Source of the DNA: Dehalococcoidales bacterium
GTDB lineage: Bacteria > Chloroflexota > Dehalococcoidia > Dehalococcoidales > UBA5627
NCBI GenBank assembly: GCA_028707255.1
Contig: JAQTUQ010000010.1
Span: forward strand, 1 to 49,272
Length of the DNA: 49,272 bases
Direction of reading: 5' to 3'
Part shown: piece by piece, positions 1 through 8,203 of the stretch
How positions within the stretch are numbered: position 1 is the stretch's first letter
How the letters are laid out: every line of letters begins with the position of its first letter
The notes under the pieces: generated by a model
What the model was told of the DNA's origin: nothing
The model's database searches: none
What the model saw: the letters and a program-made list of their open reading frames with translations, nothing else
Made by a program: the position numbers and the translations under genes

Positions 1-432
1 GAAGAGAATCATGCTGGCGTTAATGCCGAAGATGGCTGCCAAAGCGGCAATGTCGCTGATTCCGCAGATCTGGGAAATCAGCACAATCATAATCGAGGAG
101 CTGAAAAAGTACTCTATCCAGCGTCCGTAGTTGCGGCTTTCGAGCAGGTTGCGCTTGTACCACGGAAATACCCATGGCGAAGCGATGAGTAACAGCGCCA
201 GCGCCGAAATCGCCAGGAAGGCAAAAACGCCCCATCCGGTGGGGATGCTGAACAGGGTCTGTAATTCAGGGGCTGTTCCCGGAGGTCCGCTCATGAAAGT
301 GGACGTTACAGGGAGACTAAAATCATTGGTCATCAAGGCAACGACGACTGCTTGCACCGCAAGGATGAGGCCGACGACTATGTTCCAGATACGCAGGCTT
401 TTGAGTTTCTTTTCGACGAATTTGTCTACCAT
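1..432 (-). CDS. Heliorhodopsin, N-terminal part (gene runs off the window edge)
   Basis: The reading frame runs from an ATG at 432 to the window edge without a stop and encodes the first 144 residues. The family is a retinal-binding seven-helix membrane photoreceptor with an inverted topology. Family hallmarks visible are NDFSLP (36-41), GPPG (49-52), RWIEY (104-108), SSSIMIVLI (111-119), QICGI (121-125) and IFGINASMILF (134-144). Glu107 sits in RWIEY, exactly where heliorhodopsin 48C12 has its counterion Glu107. The residues aligned with His23 and His80 of 48C12 are both Leu here, which is unusual. The retinal-binding Lys of helix 7 lies outside the window. An AAAGGGG Shine-Dalgarno precedes the start, and a good promoter lies at 474-502, so it is transcribed separately from the luxCE pair upstream. 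The family is sure; the function (sensor, enzyme regulator) is unknown. Confidence 0.93.
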   Translation of the reverse strand, partial: MVDKFVEKKLKSLRIWNIVVGLILAVQAVVVALMTNDFSLPVTSTFMSGPPGTAPELQTLFSIPTGWGVFAFLAISALALLLIASPWVFPWYKRNLLESRNYGRWIEYFFSSSIMIVLISQICGISDIAALAAIFGINASMILF

Positions 433-473
433 ATGCTGTTTCCCCTTTACTCTAGATTTACGTTATTAATTTC

Positions 474-502
474 ATTATATGGCTACGATGGGCTGAATAC
501 AA
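474..502 (-). promoter_or_regulatory. Sigma-70 promoter of the heliorhodopsin gene
   Basis: On the minus strand TTGTAT, 17 bp and TATAAT precede the heliorhodopsin start, giving a leader of about 35 nt. Confidence 0.7.
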
Positions 503-539
503 TAGGTTGAGGGGGGATTTTGATGGTTATTTAATCAGA

Positions 540-900
540 TTGTCACCCTGAACGTAGTGAAGGACGAATGAAGCATCCGGGGCGGGGTAATAAAGTGACA
601 CCTGTTCCAGGGCAGCCATATAACCTGTCTCTCCCATCCCCCCGGATTCTTCAGTCACCCCTTGTGACTTCCAGAATGACAGAAGAGGTAGCTGTCATTG
701 CGAACATTTCCGAAGGAAATTGAAGCAATCTCTAACGTTCTAATCGATATATCCTTTGCCCTATTATTGATAATGTGAGAGATTGCCGCGTCAGTGGCCC
801 CGATTATATCGGGATTCCGGCATTTTGGACGAGGGAATCTGTCCGCTCTATGAACCCTTTCCCGATATATCGGGACTCAGAAAGACAGTGTAGAGGAACT
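540..900. repeat. Cluster of dispersed palindromic repeats in the 493-bp heliorhodopsin-luxC gap
   Basis: The gap 433-925 holds no gene apart from the heliorhodopsin promoter. It contains several degenerate copies of the repeats that recur in this window: a GTCACCCTGAACG...GAAGCATCC unit at 542-580, a GTCATTGCGAAC...GAAGCAATCTC unit near 693-733, and two CCCGAT-ATCGGG palindromes near 798-812 and 863-878. The small ORFs crossing it change frame with the repeats and look non-coding. Confidence 0.7.
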
Positions 901-925
901 CCTCGCAATGGCAGGGGGATAACCC

Positions 926-2443
926 TCACCCCACCTTCCAATCGACAAGCTGGTTTAATATCATCATCCCGTCGTGGGGCATGCCGGCAAACACCCTTTC
1001 GCATTGTCCCAGGGGTAAAACGCTCGAAACGCCGCGTGCCAGAATCCTGTCCTTAAGCTCCAGCCTGCGTTCTTTGGGGTATACGCCTACGGTCGATACG
1101 TTTTGATGGATGTATTTCAGTGCATCGTCGAGCTTAGCTACCGGTCTGACCACTACCAATTGGGAAGTGGGGTGGTCGAGGATATCGAACTCGCCTGAAA
1201 TGACAACGGCGCCCGACACAAAGGCTTCATTATCATAGTTTAAATACCATTTTGCATTGGCGTATCTGCCGCGTTTCATCCGCTTGACCTGTCCGCTGGC
1301 TTCCGGCGATGTAAAGTTGGGAGTTTTATCGCCATATCTTTTCAAGGCTTGCTGTAAGGCTACGGCATATTCATTAGCCTGCTCCTCAGTGCCTTCAACG
1401 TAATGCAACAGCGAAGAAATACAGGCCTTCTGGTTGTATGCCAGTACGTCTGTCAACGCCCTGTCTACCGTATCCTGAAGCTTGCCGGAAAAAGCTTCGC
1501 TGCCGATGAGGCTGACGCCGTACCTGGGATTTAACGATATCGTCTTTGTGAACGGGGTTTTGCTTTGCACTGCGGCTATCGCGGCAGGGCCTCCCCAGAC
1601 AATAATCCTGTCGAAAGCGCCGGGAGCAAATAAGATGTTTTCGATATTCTCATCTCCGCCATGCCAGTAAACCAGCGACAGGTTCTGCGTGAGGGGGTGG
1701 TCTGGAGCCGCTTCGTGCGTTGCTATTGCCACCAGCGCTCCGGGGATGATCGCGCCGCCGGGCAGTTTTATTACAGCCGCCGACTTGGTGAGCACTGCCC
1801 GTAATGCCGAAATTATTGGTACTTCGGGAACATTCCCGGCGGTAATGTGTAGCTGGCGCGTCGGCATGGCGCGTATGCAAGCTGTTTCACCCTCGACTTT
1901 CACCCAGCCGTTCAGAAAATCGCTGCCGGGTTTGTCGTTATAAGATAGCTCCGCATCTATCATTCGGCGTGCGGCTTTCCTGTTTAAAATCTCCGTCATC
2001 GAGGCGAACCACTTATCGAGCATGGTATCGGGGTATTCGGAGGTTTTGCCGTAAAGCCCGGCGGCTTGCGAAACCAGTTTCCTGTTTTTGCACAGGTAAT
2101 CGAGAATTTTATCCAGGTAATCGAGAATCTCATCAACAGGAAGGGAGTAGAGGGCGTCTGCCAGTTTATCGATATCGTTTTCAATCAGGGCTTCCGCCGG
2201 AATTTCCGGCATTAACTGGTAGATATAGTCTTCGGTATATTTCATGTTCTTTCTGTCTATTAGCGGTTCGCGGATAACCTGCGCTCCGGTCAATTTTACA
2301 TAAGATGTATCAGTATCAGAATAACCGAACGCCATTTCGATTTGTTTGCGGTCTATTTGCGGCGGGATTATTAGTTTACCTTTAACAAGGAAGGGAATGC
2401 GGATAATACCGTCTTCTATCGTCAACATTGAGTTATTTTCCAT
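926..2443 (-). CDS. LuxC-like long-chain acyl-CoA/acyl-protein reductase
   Basis: The 505-residue protein belongs to the LuxC branch of the aldehyde dehydrogenase superfamily, which reduces an activated fatty acyl group with NADPH to a fatty aldehyde. The catalytic cysteine is Cys341 in YNQKACISS, matching the NQxAC motif of LuxC. The central part (about 195-300) has the nucleotide-binding features HITAGNVP and KLPGG, and the C-terminal part has HDGMMIL. The start has a GAGGAG Shine-Dalgarno and lies 19 nt behind the LuxE-like gene, so the two form an operon. No luciferase (luxAB) or LuxD is in the window, so bioluminescence is not implied. The aldehyde could feed alcohol, ether-lipid or hydrocarbon synthesis; which one cannot be told here. 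Confidence 0.88.
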   Translation of the reverse strand: MENNSMLTIEDGIIRIPFLVKGKLIIPPQIDRKQIEMAFGYSDTDTSYVKLTGAQVIREPLIDRKNMKYTEDYIYQLMPEIPAEALIENDIDKLADALYSLPVDEILDYLDKILDYLCKNRKLVSQAAGLYGKTSEYPDTMLDKWFASMTEILNRKAARRMIDAELSYNDKPGSDFLNGWVKVEGETACIRAMPTRQLHITAGNVPEVPIISALRAVLTKSAAVIKLPGGAIIPGALVAIATHEAAPDHPLTQNLSLVYWHGGDENIENILFAPGAFDRIIVWGGPAAIAAVQSKTPFTKTISLNPRYGVSLIGSEAFSGKLQDTVDRALTDVLAYNQKACISSLLHYVEGTEEQANEYAVALQQALKRYGDKTPNFTSPEASGQVKRMKRGRYANAKWYLNYDNEAFVSGAVVISGEFDILDHPTSQLVVVRPVAKLDDALKYIHQNVSTVGVYPKERRLELKDRILARGVSSVLPLGQCERVFAGMPHDGMMILNQLVDWKVG

Positions 2444-2462
2444 AGCTTATCTCCTCTCAAGT

Positions 2463-3866
2463 TCAGGCGGAGAACGACCCCATGATGCCCCCGCATCCCT
2501 TCACCTCGGCACCGGGCAGGCGCCCGATTTCAAGTATGGCAGGTCCCTGCAAACCGCATTCGCAATCCGAGTTTACCATATGCACGTAGTCGTTGCTTAT
2601 TAAAAAACCGGGATGGGAGGTCGCCAGCGTATCCATAAAACCGAAGGTTCCCTTTACATCATCGCCTTCGAGCGGATTCAGTGCGGCATCGAAAATAAGC
2701 GGCTCGATAATGGGAGGGATATGAAATCTCCCGTATTTACAGCGCATGGTAAGCGCGCTGGTTTCCGTCATCGAATAACCCTCCAGTGCCATTTCCGGTT
2801 TTATATTTAACGTTTCACCAATCATATCGACGAGGGTTTCGCGGCTGACGGCTTCGCCGGTAAATGTTTTCCAGCCGCCACCCATGAGCGCGATGCTATT
2901 CTCTTTTAAACCGAGTTTGCGGTTATCATCCATCAAGATTTCGCAAAGCTCCTTGAACTGGTAGGGCGCGCCGAAAATGAATATCCTTTGCCCTTTGCCG
3001 GTTGATTTTTCGATTTTATCTATCAGTCTTGAATAGTTATCTTCGCGCTGCCCCATTATCTTATCTTTTAATGCTGCTACCAGCTTTCTTTCCTCTTCTG
3101 TGCGCGCACCACGCCGCAGACTGCGCAGGGCGCTTCCGCTGATTTCGATATCATATAAAAAGTAATAGTCATTAAAGAGTGGGGCAAATTCCTCTATCAA
3201 AGCCTGGTTGCCCATGCGCCCGCTCTTAAAGCCGAGGAAAGCGGCATCGAAATCGGGCAACGCTTTTTTATTGGTCATTTTCAGTAGCCCTGACATCGGC
3301 ATCAAATCGGCAAATGCAGTCAGTAAGTGATTACCAGCCCCCTTATGCATTATGCAGTTTGCCAGCAGGGGAGCGAGGTAAGCGATATTAGCTTTGCGTG
3401 ACAATTCCCAGTCTTCTTTATCCCTGGGAACGAATGAGAAAACTCCCGAGGTGCCGGAGCTGTAACTTATCCTGATTCCTGCATCTTCAAGCCGTGATAT
3501 CCATTTGTCGATGCTCTTTATTCCCCTCATATCGATATCTACTTTTTTATGAAAGACAGAGGAAAGCCAGCGGTTCATCTCATTATAATCATTATCATCC
3601 AGCCAGCTTTGTTCATAGCTCTTGAAGATATCTGCTGAGAGCATCATTTTTTCTTTAATGGTCTGGAAATCGCTGTCTTTATGGCATCCCTCGGCTTCCG
3701 CAATTTTGCGGTATAAGGGGATACCGTCTAAATAATGCCGGTGATTTAACAGAATGGCTTTGCGGCGCAGTTCCTGCGCTTTTTGCAGGTCGAAACCCTT
3801 GCCCGAAGCCCATGCTTGGGAGGCTTTTATTAAACTGTTCCGGACATCTTTTAATCTTTCTTCCAT
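2463..3866 (-). CDS. LuxE-like acyl-protein synthetase (fatty-acid activating, ANL-type)
   Basis: The 467-residue protein resembles LuxE, which adenylates a fatty acid and passes the acyl group via a cysteine to LuxC. Visible motifs are SSGTSG (about 157-162, the AMP-binding loop), GGGWK (about 347-351) and the YSMTE motif (about 382-386). The tail AEVKGCGG carries a Cys ten residues from the end, which may correspond to the acyl-accepting C-terminal Cys of Vibrio LuxE; this is inference from position. The protein is about 90 residues longer than Vibrio LuxE, mainly at the N terminus. It is the first gene of a two-gene unit with the LuxC-like reductase, behind a promoter at 3897-3925. A PaaK-like CoA ligase is a less likely alternative. 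Confidence 0.8.
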   Translation of the reverse strand: MEERLKDVRNSLIKASQAWASGKGFDLQKAQELRRKAILLNHRHYLDGIPLYRKIAEAEGCHKDSDFQTIKEKMMLSADIFKSYEQSWLDDNDYNEMNRWLSSVFHKKVDIDMRGIKSIDKWISRLEDAGIRISYSSGTSGVFSFVPRDKEDWELSRKANIAYLAPLLANCIMHKGAGNHLLTAFADLMPMSGLLKMTNKKALPDFDAAFLGFKSGRMGNQALIEEFAPLFNDYYFLYDIEISGSALRSLRRGARTEEERKLVAALKDKIMGQREDNYSRLIDKIEKSTGKGQRIFIFGAPYQFKELCEILMDDNRKLGLKENSIALMGGGWKTFTGEAVSRETLVDMIGETLNIKPEMALEGYSMTETSALTMRCKYGRFHIPPIIEPLIFDAALNPLEGDDVKGTFGFMDTLATSHPGFLISNDYVHMVNSDCECGLQGPAILEIGRLPGAEVKGCGGIMGSFSA

Positions 3867-3896
3867 AGCAATCCCGTAAAATCGTTATCACCGCTA

Positions 3897-3925
3897 ATGA
3901 TACTTGAATGAAACCCTGTTGGCAA
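3897..3925 (-). promoter_or_regulatory. Sigma-70 promoter of the luxE-luxC-like unit
   Basis: On the minus strand TTGCCA, a 17-bp spacer and TATCAT predict a start near 3890, about 24 nt before the luxE-like ATG. Confidence 0.55.
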
Positions 3926-4004
3926 TCTTTTACGTTTACGTTTTAATCAATCCTGTCTGCTGTAAATAATTATTCAACGCCGCTCTGGATTCGACAAACT
4001 TTCT

Positions 4005-4101
4005 TACCTCACCCCTTTTACATTCCCCTCTCCGTTGACGGAGAGGGGTTAGAGGAGAGGTTTTCCGTTTGCCATGAATCCCGATGTATCGGGAAAGGGG
4101 C
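4005..4101. repeat. Palindromic repeat element (partial) in the luxE-iscR gap
   Basis: The 363-bp gap between the divergent genes contains CCCCTCTCCGT at 4025-4035 facing ACGGAGAGGGG at 4038-4048, and the palindrome TCCCGAT-GT-ATCGGGA at 4079-4094. The first is the core of the repeat seen in fuller form near 13.5, 19.4 and 21.3 kb. The rest of the gap holds the two divergent promoters. Confidence 0.75.
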
Positions 4102-4159
4102 TAAGAGCTGGAATATATATAATTGATAAGAACTGTTTTTTAGCTTTACGGGTCATTTT

Positions 4160-4187
4160 TTGACAAAGTATATCAAACAAGTATACT
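4160..4187 (+). promoter_or_regulatory. Promoter of the iscR-like/cysK unit
   Basis: TTGACA at 4160-4165, 16 bp, then TATACT at 4182-4187 form a near-consensus sigma-70 promoter. Confidence 0.75.
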
Positions 4188-4201
4188 ATATAAAGTATAC
4201 T
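4180..4201 (+). promoter_or_regulatory. Candidate autoregulatory operator of the Rrf2 regulator
   Basis: Two copies of the self-complementary octamer AGTATACT (4180-4187 and 4194-4201) are separated by 6 bp. The first covers the -10 box, so a bound dimer would block the promoter. Rrf2 proteins often repress their own operon; binding here is inferred. Confidence 0.5.
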
Positions 4202-4229
4202 AAAATAGTAAACAATGCGGGGGTGAGCT

Positions 4230-4673
4230 ATGAAATTATCGACTAGGGCGCGCTACGGCAGCAGGGCTTTGCTTGATATAGCTCTGCGAGGTAATGAAGA
4301 ACCGGTGCAGTTGAAGGAAATTGCGCAGCGCGAGGAAATTTCACTGCAATATCTTGAACATTTGATTACGCCTCTGATATCGGCAGGCATCATACGCAGC
4401 CAGCGCGGCGCCAAAGGCGGTGTGATGCTGGCAAAACCTGCCTCGGAGATAAAGCTAAGTGAAATAGTCAACATTCTGGAAGGAACAATCGACCCGGTCG
4501 AGTGTATCGAAAATCCGACCGTATGCGAGCGTTCGAATTGTTGCGTAACGCGGGATATCTGGGATGAAGTCAAAAAAGCGATGGATTCCGTTCTGGAAAA
4601 TATCACCCTTCAGAACATGGTCGAACGCTATCGGGAAAAAGAGAATCCGGAGCCGGTGATGTTCAATATATAA
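4230..4673 (+). CDS. Rrf2-family transcriptional regulator, IscR/CymR-like
   Basis: The 147-residue protein is a typical Rrf2 regulator. It starts MKLSTRARYG, has a winged helix (about 1-70) with the conserved RSQRGAKGGV wing, and a cysteine cluster Cys92, Cys99, Cys104 and Cys105. IscR binds a [2Fe-2S] cluster through Cys92, Cys98 and Cys104, so an Fe-S or redox-sensing role is plausible. It lies 18 nt before cysteine synthase, which also suits CymR-like control of sulfur metabolism. A GGGGGTGAG Shine-Dalgarno precedes the ATG. Two AGTATACT sites over the promoter suggest autorepression. Confidence 0.88.
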   Translation: MKLSTRARYGSRALLDIALRGNEEPVQLKEIAQREEISLQYLEHLITPLISAGIIRSQRGAKGGVMLAKPASEIKLSEIVNILEGTIDPVECIENPTVCERSNCCVTRDIWDEVKKAMDSVLENITLQNMVERYREKENPEPVMFNI

Positions 4674-4691
4674 GTTCGGGAGAAACCGGAA

Positions 4692-5690
4692 ATGAGTAAA
4701 TCAAATTCGAATATAGAGAAAACAAGCTATAAGGGCATAAATATTCCCAGGCTGACGCGCGGAATTGCCGGCGATATTACCGAAACCATCGGGAACACCC
4801 CGATGGTCAGGTTGAACCGCGTTACCGGTGGAGCGGGGGCAGAAGTGGTCGCCAAGCTCGAATCTTTCAATCCCGTTCACAGCGTCAAGGACAGGTTGGG
4901 CGTTGCCCTGATACTGGATGCCGAGTCGAAGGGATTAATCGATAAAAATACAACGATAGTTGAGCCTACCAGCGGCAATACCGGCATCGCCCTGGCTTTT
5001 GTGGCTGCCGCACGCGGCTACAAGCTGATACTGACGATGCCGGACACGATGTCGATGGAAAGAAGGCAGCTTTTTTCTGTTTTCGGGGCGCAACTGGTAC
5101 TTACTCCGGGGGTGGAGGGGATGAAGGGGGCAATCAGGAAAGCCGAGGAAATTGTATCTTCCGGTAAGAATTACTATATGCCGCAGCAATTCAAGAATGC
5201 AACCAATCCTGAGATTCATCGCCTGACCACGGCGGAAGAAATCTGGCGTGATACCGACGGCAAAGTCGATATCGTAGTCGGCGGTGTCGGAACCGGAGGT
5301 ACGATTACAGGTATTGCCGAAGTTATAAAGCAGAGAAAGCCCGTGTTTAAGGCTATAGCCGTCGAGCCGTCTGCTTCTCCGGTATTATCCGGCGGAAAGC
5401 CCGGCGCTCACAAGATACAGGGAATTGGAGCCGGATTTATCCCCGCTATCTTCAAGAGGGAACTGGTTGATGAGATTATCCCGGTTGCCGATGAGGATGC
5501 TGGCGGTATGGCACGCCGGCTTGCCCGGGAGGAAGGAATGCTGGTTGGCATTTCCTCCGGCGCGGCTGCCTGGGCAGCTATCGAAGTGGCAAAAAGACCT
5601 GAAAACAGGGGCAAGTTAATAGTCGTTATCCTGCCCGATAGCGGAGAACGTTATCTGTCTACGTGGTTGTTTCAGGATGAGAACCAGTAA
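4692..5690 (+). CDS. cysK: Cysteine synthase (O-acetylserine sulfhydrylase), PLP enzyme
   Basis: The 332-residue protein makes L-cysteine from O-acetylserine and sulfide in the cytoplasm. It has the signature NPVHSVKDR with the PLP lysine Lys66, the TSGNTGIAL substrate loop (about 94-102), the phosphate-binding [11 protein letters not shown] loop (about 197-207) and a C-terminal SSGAA. The N terminus is about 25 residues longer than in E. coli CysK. It follows the Rrf2 regulator by 18 nt and precedes a MOSC protein, which together look like a sulfur/cysteine unit. A cystathionine beta-synthase role cannot be excluded by sequence alone but there is no CBS domain. Confidence 0.94.
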   Translation: MSKSNSNIEKTSYKGINIPRLTRGIAGDITETIGNTPMVRLNRVTGGAGAEVVAKLESFNPVHSVKDRLGVALILDAESKGLIDKNTTIVEPTSGNTGIALAFVAAARGYKLILTMPDTMSMERRQLFSVFGAQLVLTPGVEGMKGAIRKAEEIVSSGKNYYMPQQFKNATNPEIHRLTTAEEIWRDTDGKVDIVVGGVGTGGTITGIAEVIKQRKPVFKAIAVEPSASPVLSGGKPGAHKIQGIGAGFIPAIFKRELVDEIIPVADEDAGGMARRLAREEGMLVGISSGAAAWAAIEVAKRPENRGKLIVVILPDSGERYLSTWLFQDENQ

Positions 5691-5742
5691 TGAAGATTAT
5701 CACAGAGTAAATTAAAGAAAAACTAAAAAGGAGACTATCTTA

Positions 5743-6204
5743 ATGGCAAAAATTCTCGCTGTCTGTCAGAGCAAGCAAAAGGGAACTACCAAAAAAATAA
5801 TCGAGAGCGGATCGTTCAAAGAAGGTTTCGGTCTTATCGAAGATGCCCATGCCAGTTCAGCCTGGCACCGGCAGGTGAGTTTACTGGCGATAGAAAGTAT
5901 TCAGAAGATGCGCGATATGGGTTTTAATGTCGGGTCGGGCGATTTTGCCGAAAACCTGACTACCGAGGGAATAAACCTGGTTTCTTTACCCATCGGCACG
6001 CATGTGGCGGTCGGGGATGAGATTATCCTCGAAATCAGCCAGATCGGCAAGGAATGCCATAGCGGTTGCGCTGTAATGCAGCAGACGGGCAAGTGCATTA
6101 TGCCAAAAGAAGGTGTTTTTGCCAAGGTCATACGCGGTGGAACGGCAAAAGCGGGAGACACTATCGAGGTAGTCAACAAGGGCTGTGGCAAAGGTTGTTG
6201 TTAA
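5743..6204 (+). CDS. MOSC-domain protein
   Basis: The 153-residue protein is essentially one MOSC domain, the fold of the C-terminal part of Mo-cofactor sulfurases. Visible family features are the start AKILAVCQS, the GDFAENLTTEGI segment (about 66-77), GTHVAVGDEIILEISQ (about 86-101) and GKECHSGCAV (103-112) with Cys residues that may carry sulfur. The C terminus GKGCC adds further cysteines. Such stand-alone MOSC proteins are usually linked to molybdopterin metabolism, but no moa/moe gene is nearby; the neighbour is cysteine synthase. An AAGGAG Shine-Dalgarno supports the start. Confidence 0.85.
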   Translation: MAKILAVCQSKQKGTTKKIIESGSFKEGFGLIEDAHASSAWHRQVSLLAIESIQKMRDMGFNVGSGDFAENLTTEGINLVSLPIGTHVAVGDEIILEISQIGKECHSGCAVMQQTGKCIMPKEGVFAKVIRGGTAKAGDTIEVVNKGCGKGCC

Positions 6205-6366
6205 CGGAAAGAGGTTGTCAATCCTTTAAAGCAAGCTCAAACTCACGGATAAGCCTAGAGCAAGTTGAATGTTTGTTGTCTTGCCGGAGGCTATAGCGGT
6301 GCCCGTCTGGGGTGGGATGTCATCCCGGGAATATTAATTATAGCGGGGATTCGTTGTGAAAAACGT

Positions 6367-6987
6367 CTACTTATTATTCCTCAGCATTGCCCATAGCCTG
6401 ATGCCCGCTTTGGGAAGAAAATATTCGTCAATAATTTCGAATCCGAAGTGCTGATACATCAGGTAATTCTTCTCGGAATCCGTTTCCAGGAAACATGGCA
6501 TATTGTCCGAGTCGATTTTATCCAGCATCGGGCGCAGCAGCTTGCTGGCATATCCCTGTTTCTGGAACTGCGGTTCGACTCCCAGAAGTGCCAGATACCA
6601 GTGAGGGAAGGGAGCCAGCTTTTTATGCTTTTCCTCCATGAATTTATCCAGAGGCATCATTTTTAATTCCGTTTTCAATCCCATTTTTATAATCGGGTTT
6701 AAACAACCGGATAGTAAAAATCCGAAAAGCGACATACCAGTCTTGCCGGGCGGCATCCAGATAGCCCCTCCCTCACCCCTTTCAGAGGTTGTATAAGCAA
6801 GACCGTAGCGCAGTCCGTAACATAGCGATAATTCATTCATATACGGAAGTTTCAGGTTGCGCTCTTTTATATCAGGAAAGGCATACAGGCTGAAGGGGTC
6901 GTTGTAGAAAGCGCGCGTAAACATAAGGGAGGCTGCTTTTACATCCGCTTTTTCAAGACGCATTAATCCGTTTTCTTCGTTATACAT
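6367..6987 (-). CDS. GNAT-family N-acetyltransferase
   Basis: The 206-residue protein has a GNAT fold. The acetyl-CoA binding motif is VEPQFQKQGYASKLL (about 136-150), preceded by the LALLGV strand and followed by NYLMYQHFGFE typical of GNAT motif B. The substrate is not predictable. There is no Shine-Dalgarno: the -10 TAAAAT ends seven bases before the A of the ATG, so the transcript should begin at the start codon itself (leaderless). It stands alone between the plus-strand MOSC gene and the downstream end of the decarboxylase genes. Confidence 0.83.
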   Translation of the reverse strand: MYNEENGLMRLEKADVKAASLMFTRAFYNDPFSLYAFPDIKERNLKLPYMNELSLCYGLRYGLAYTTSERGEGGAIWMPPGKTGMSLFGFLLSGCLNPIIKMGLKTELKMMPLDKFMEEKHKKLAPFPHWYLALLGVEPQFQKQGYASKLLRPMLDKIDSDNMPCFLETDSEKNYLMYQHFGFEIIDEYFLPKAGIRLWAMLRNNK

Positions 6988-6993
6988 GGGAAG

Positions 6994-7022
6994 ATTTTAA
7001 TCGATTCAGCCTTATAAGACAA
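6994..7022 (-). promoter_or_regulatory. Leaderless promoter of the GNAT gene
   Basis: On the minus strand TTGTCT, 17 bp and TAAAAT are followed by six bases and then ATG at 6987, so +1 coincides with the start codon. Confidence 0.6.
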
Positions 7023-7040
7023 GTGGAGTTAGTTGGAAGT

Positions 7041-8195
7041 TTATTGCAGCATGCCCAAAAAGATACCGGCGGCAGTGGCGGTGCCGATTACGCCGGCAAT
7101 ATTGGGTCCCATCGCCTGCATCAACAGGAAGTTCTTGGGGTTTTCTTCCTGTCCCATCTTCTGGACAACGCGGGCAGACATAGGAACTGCCGAAACGCCG
7201 GCGGCTCCTATCATCGGATTGATTTTTTCTTTTACGAATAGATTCATCAGCTTGGCAAGAAATACTCCACCGGCGGTAGCCGCGGCAAAGGCGATGATGC
7301 CTATGCAGAAAACCAGTAGGCTATCGACACGCAGGAAGTTCTCGGCGCTCATAAATGCCCCTACGCACAGCCCGAGACATATTGTCAGAATGTTCATCAT
7401 GGCGTTAGAGGCCGTATCCGCTAACCTGTCGGTCACTCCGCTCTCACGCAGCAGGTTACCCAGCATGAACATACCGATAAGCGGCGCCGAGTCGGGAACC
7501 AGCAAGATAATAATGATTGCAGCCAGTACCGGGAAGATGATTTTTTCCTTGCGGGCAACCTCTCTGAGTTGCGGTTTCATATAGATTTGACGCTCTTTTT
7601 TGGTGGTGCACAGTTTTATAATCGGCGGTTGGATAATCGGCACCAGCGCCATATAAGTATAGGCAGCCACGGCAGTCGCTCCGATAAATGTCGGCGCCAG
7701 GCGGTTGGTCAGGAAGATGGTGGTCGGGCCGTCGGCTCCCCCGATAATGCCGATACAGGCTGCTTCGTAGATATTAAAACCGAGTACCAGCGCCAGAAAG
7801 AAAGCAAAATAGACGCCGAACTGCGCCCCGGCGCCTAATAAGAGAGTTTTCGGATTGGCGATAATCGGCCCGAAGTCGGTCATGGCTCCCAGCCCCAGGA
7901 ATATAAAAATTGGAATAAGCTCGGATTCGAGCCCGGCGGAAAATAATCTTGCAAAAAAGCCGACAGGCTCTCCGCCCGTTACGTAGTAATGGAAGAGTTC
8001 TCCGTCGACAACGGTATCCATTAAACCGGCCAGCGGCATATTTGAAATGATAATACCGAAACCGATGGGGACTAAAAGGAGCGGTTCCATTTTTTTGGCG
8101 ATGCCGAGATAGAGGAGCACCGCACCGATAACGATCATCATTACGGCGCCCCAGGTTATGCCAGCGAAACCGGTTTCCAGGATATCAAAAATCAT
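7041..8195 (-). CDS. Sodium-translocating decarboxylase, beta subunit (OadB/GcdB/MmdB family)
   Basis: The 384-residue protein is a polytopic membrane protein of the family whose beta subunit decarboxylates carboxybiotin and pumps sodium ions outward. Signature segments are GGADGPTTIFL (about 158-168), AAYTYMALVPIIQPPI (about 182-197) and an N-terminal TWGAVMMIVIGAVLLYLGI helix. It follows the small gamma-type subunit by 8 nt. The carboxyltransferase alpha subunit and biotin carrier are not in the window, so whether the substrate is oxaloacetate, methylmalonyl-CoA or glutaconyl-CoA is open. Confidence 0.92.
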   Translation of the reverse strand: MIFDILETGFAGITWGAVMMIVIGAVLLYLGIAKKMEPLLLVPIGFGIIISNMPLAGLMDTVVDGELFHYYVTGGEPVGFFARLFSAGLESELIPIFIFLGLGAMTDFGPIIANPKTLLLGAGAQFGVYFAFFLALVLGFNIYEAACIGIIGGADGPTTIFLTNRLAPTFIGATAVAAYTYMALVPIIQPPIIKLCTTKKERQIYMKPQLREVARKEKIIFPVLAAIIIILLVPDSAPLIGMFMLGNLLRESGVTDRLADTASNAMMNILTICLGLCVGAFMSAENFLRVDSLLVFCIGIIAFAAATAGGVFLAKLMNLFVKEKINPMIGAAGVSAVPMSARVVQKMGQEENPKNFLLMQAMGPNIAGVIGTATAAGIFLGMLQ

Positions 8196-8203
8196 ATATT
8201 AAT

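Noticed and set aside
20-469. Open frames of 71 and 112 codons over the heliorhodopsin gene
   Set aside because: They lie in other frames of the clearly coding heliorhodopsin sequence and show no family features.
775-1056. Open frame of 93 codons
   Set aside because: It crosses repeat palindromes and the 3' end of the LuxC-like gene, so it is a shadow.
926-3866. A bioluminescence (lux) operon
   Set aside because: No luxA, luxB or luxD is present; only the reductase components are recognisable.
4005-4101. Palindromes as a CRISPR or a terminator pair
   Set aside because: They match the dispersed repeats elsewhere, are not regularly spaced, and have no T-tract.
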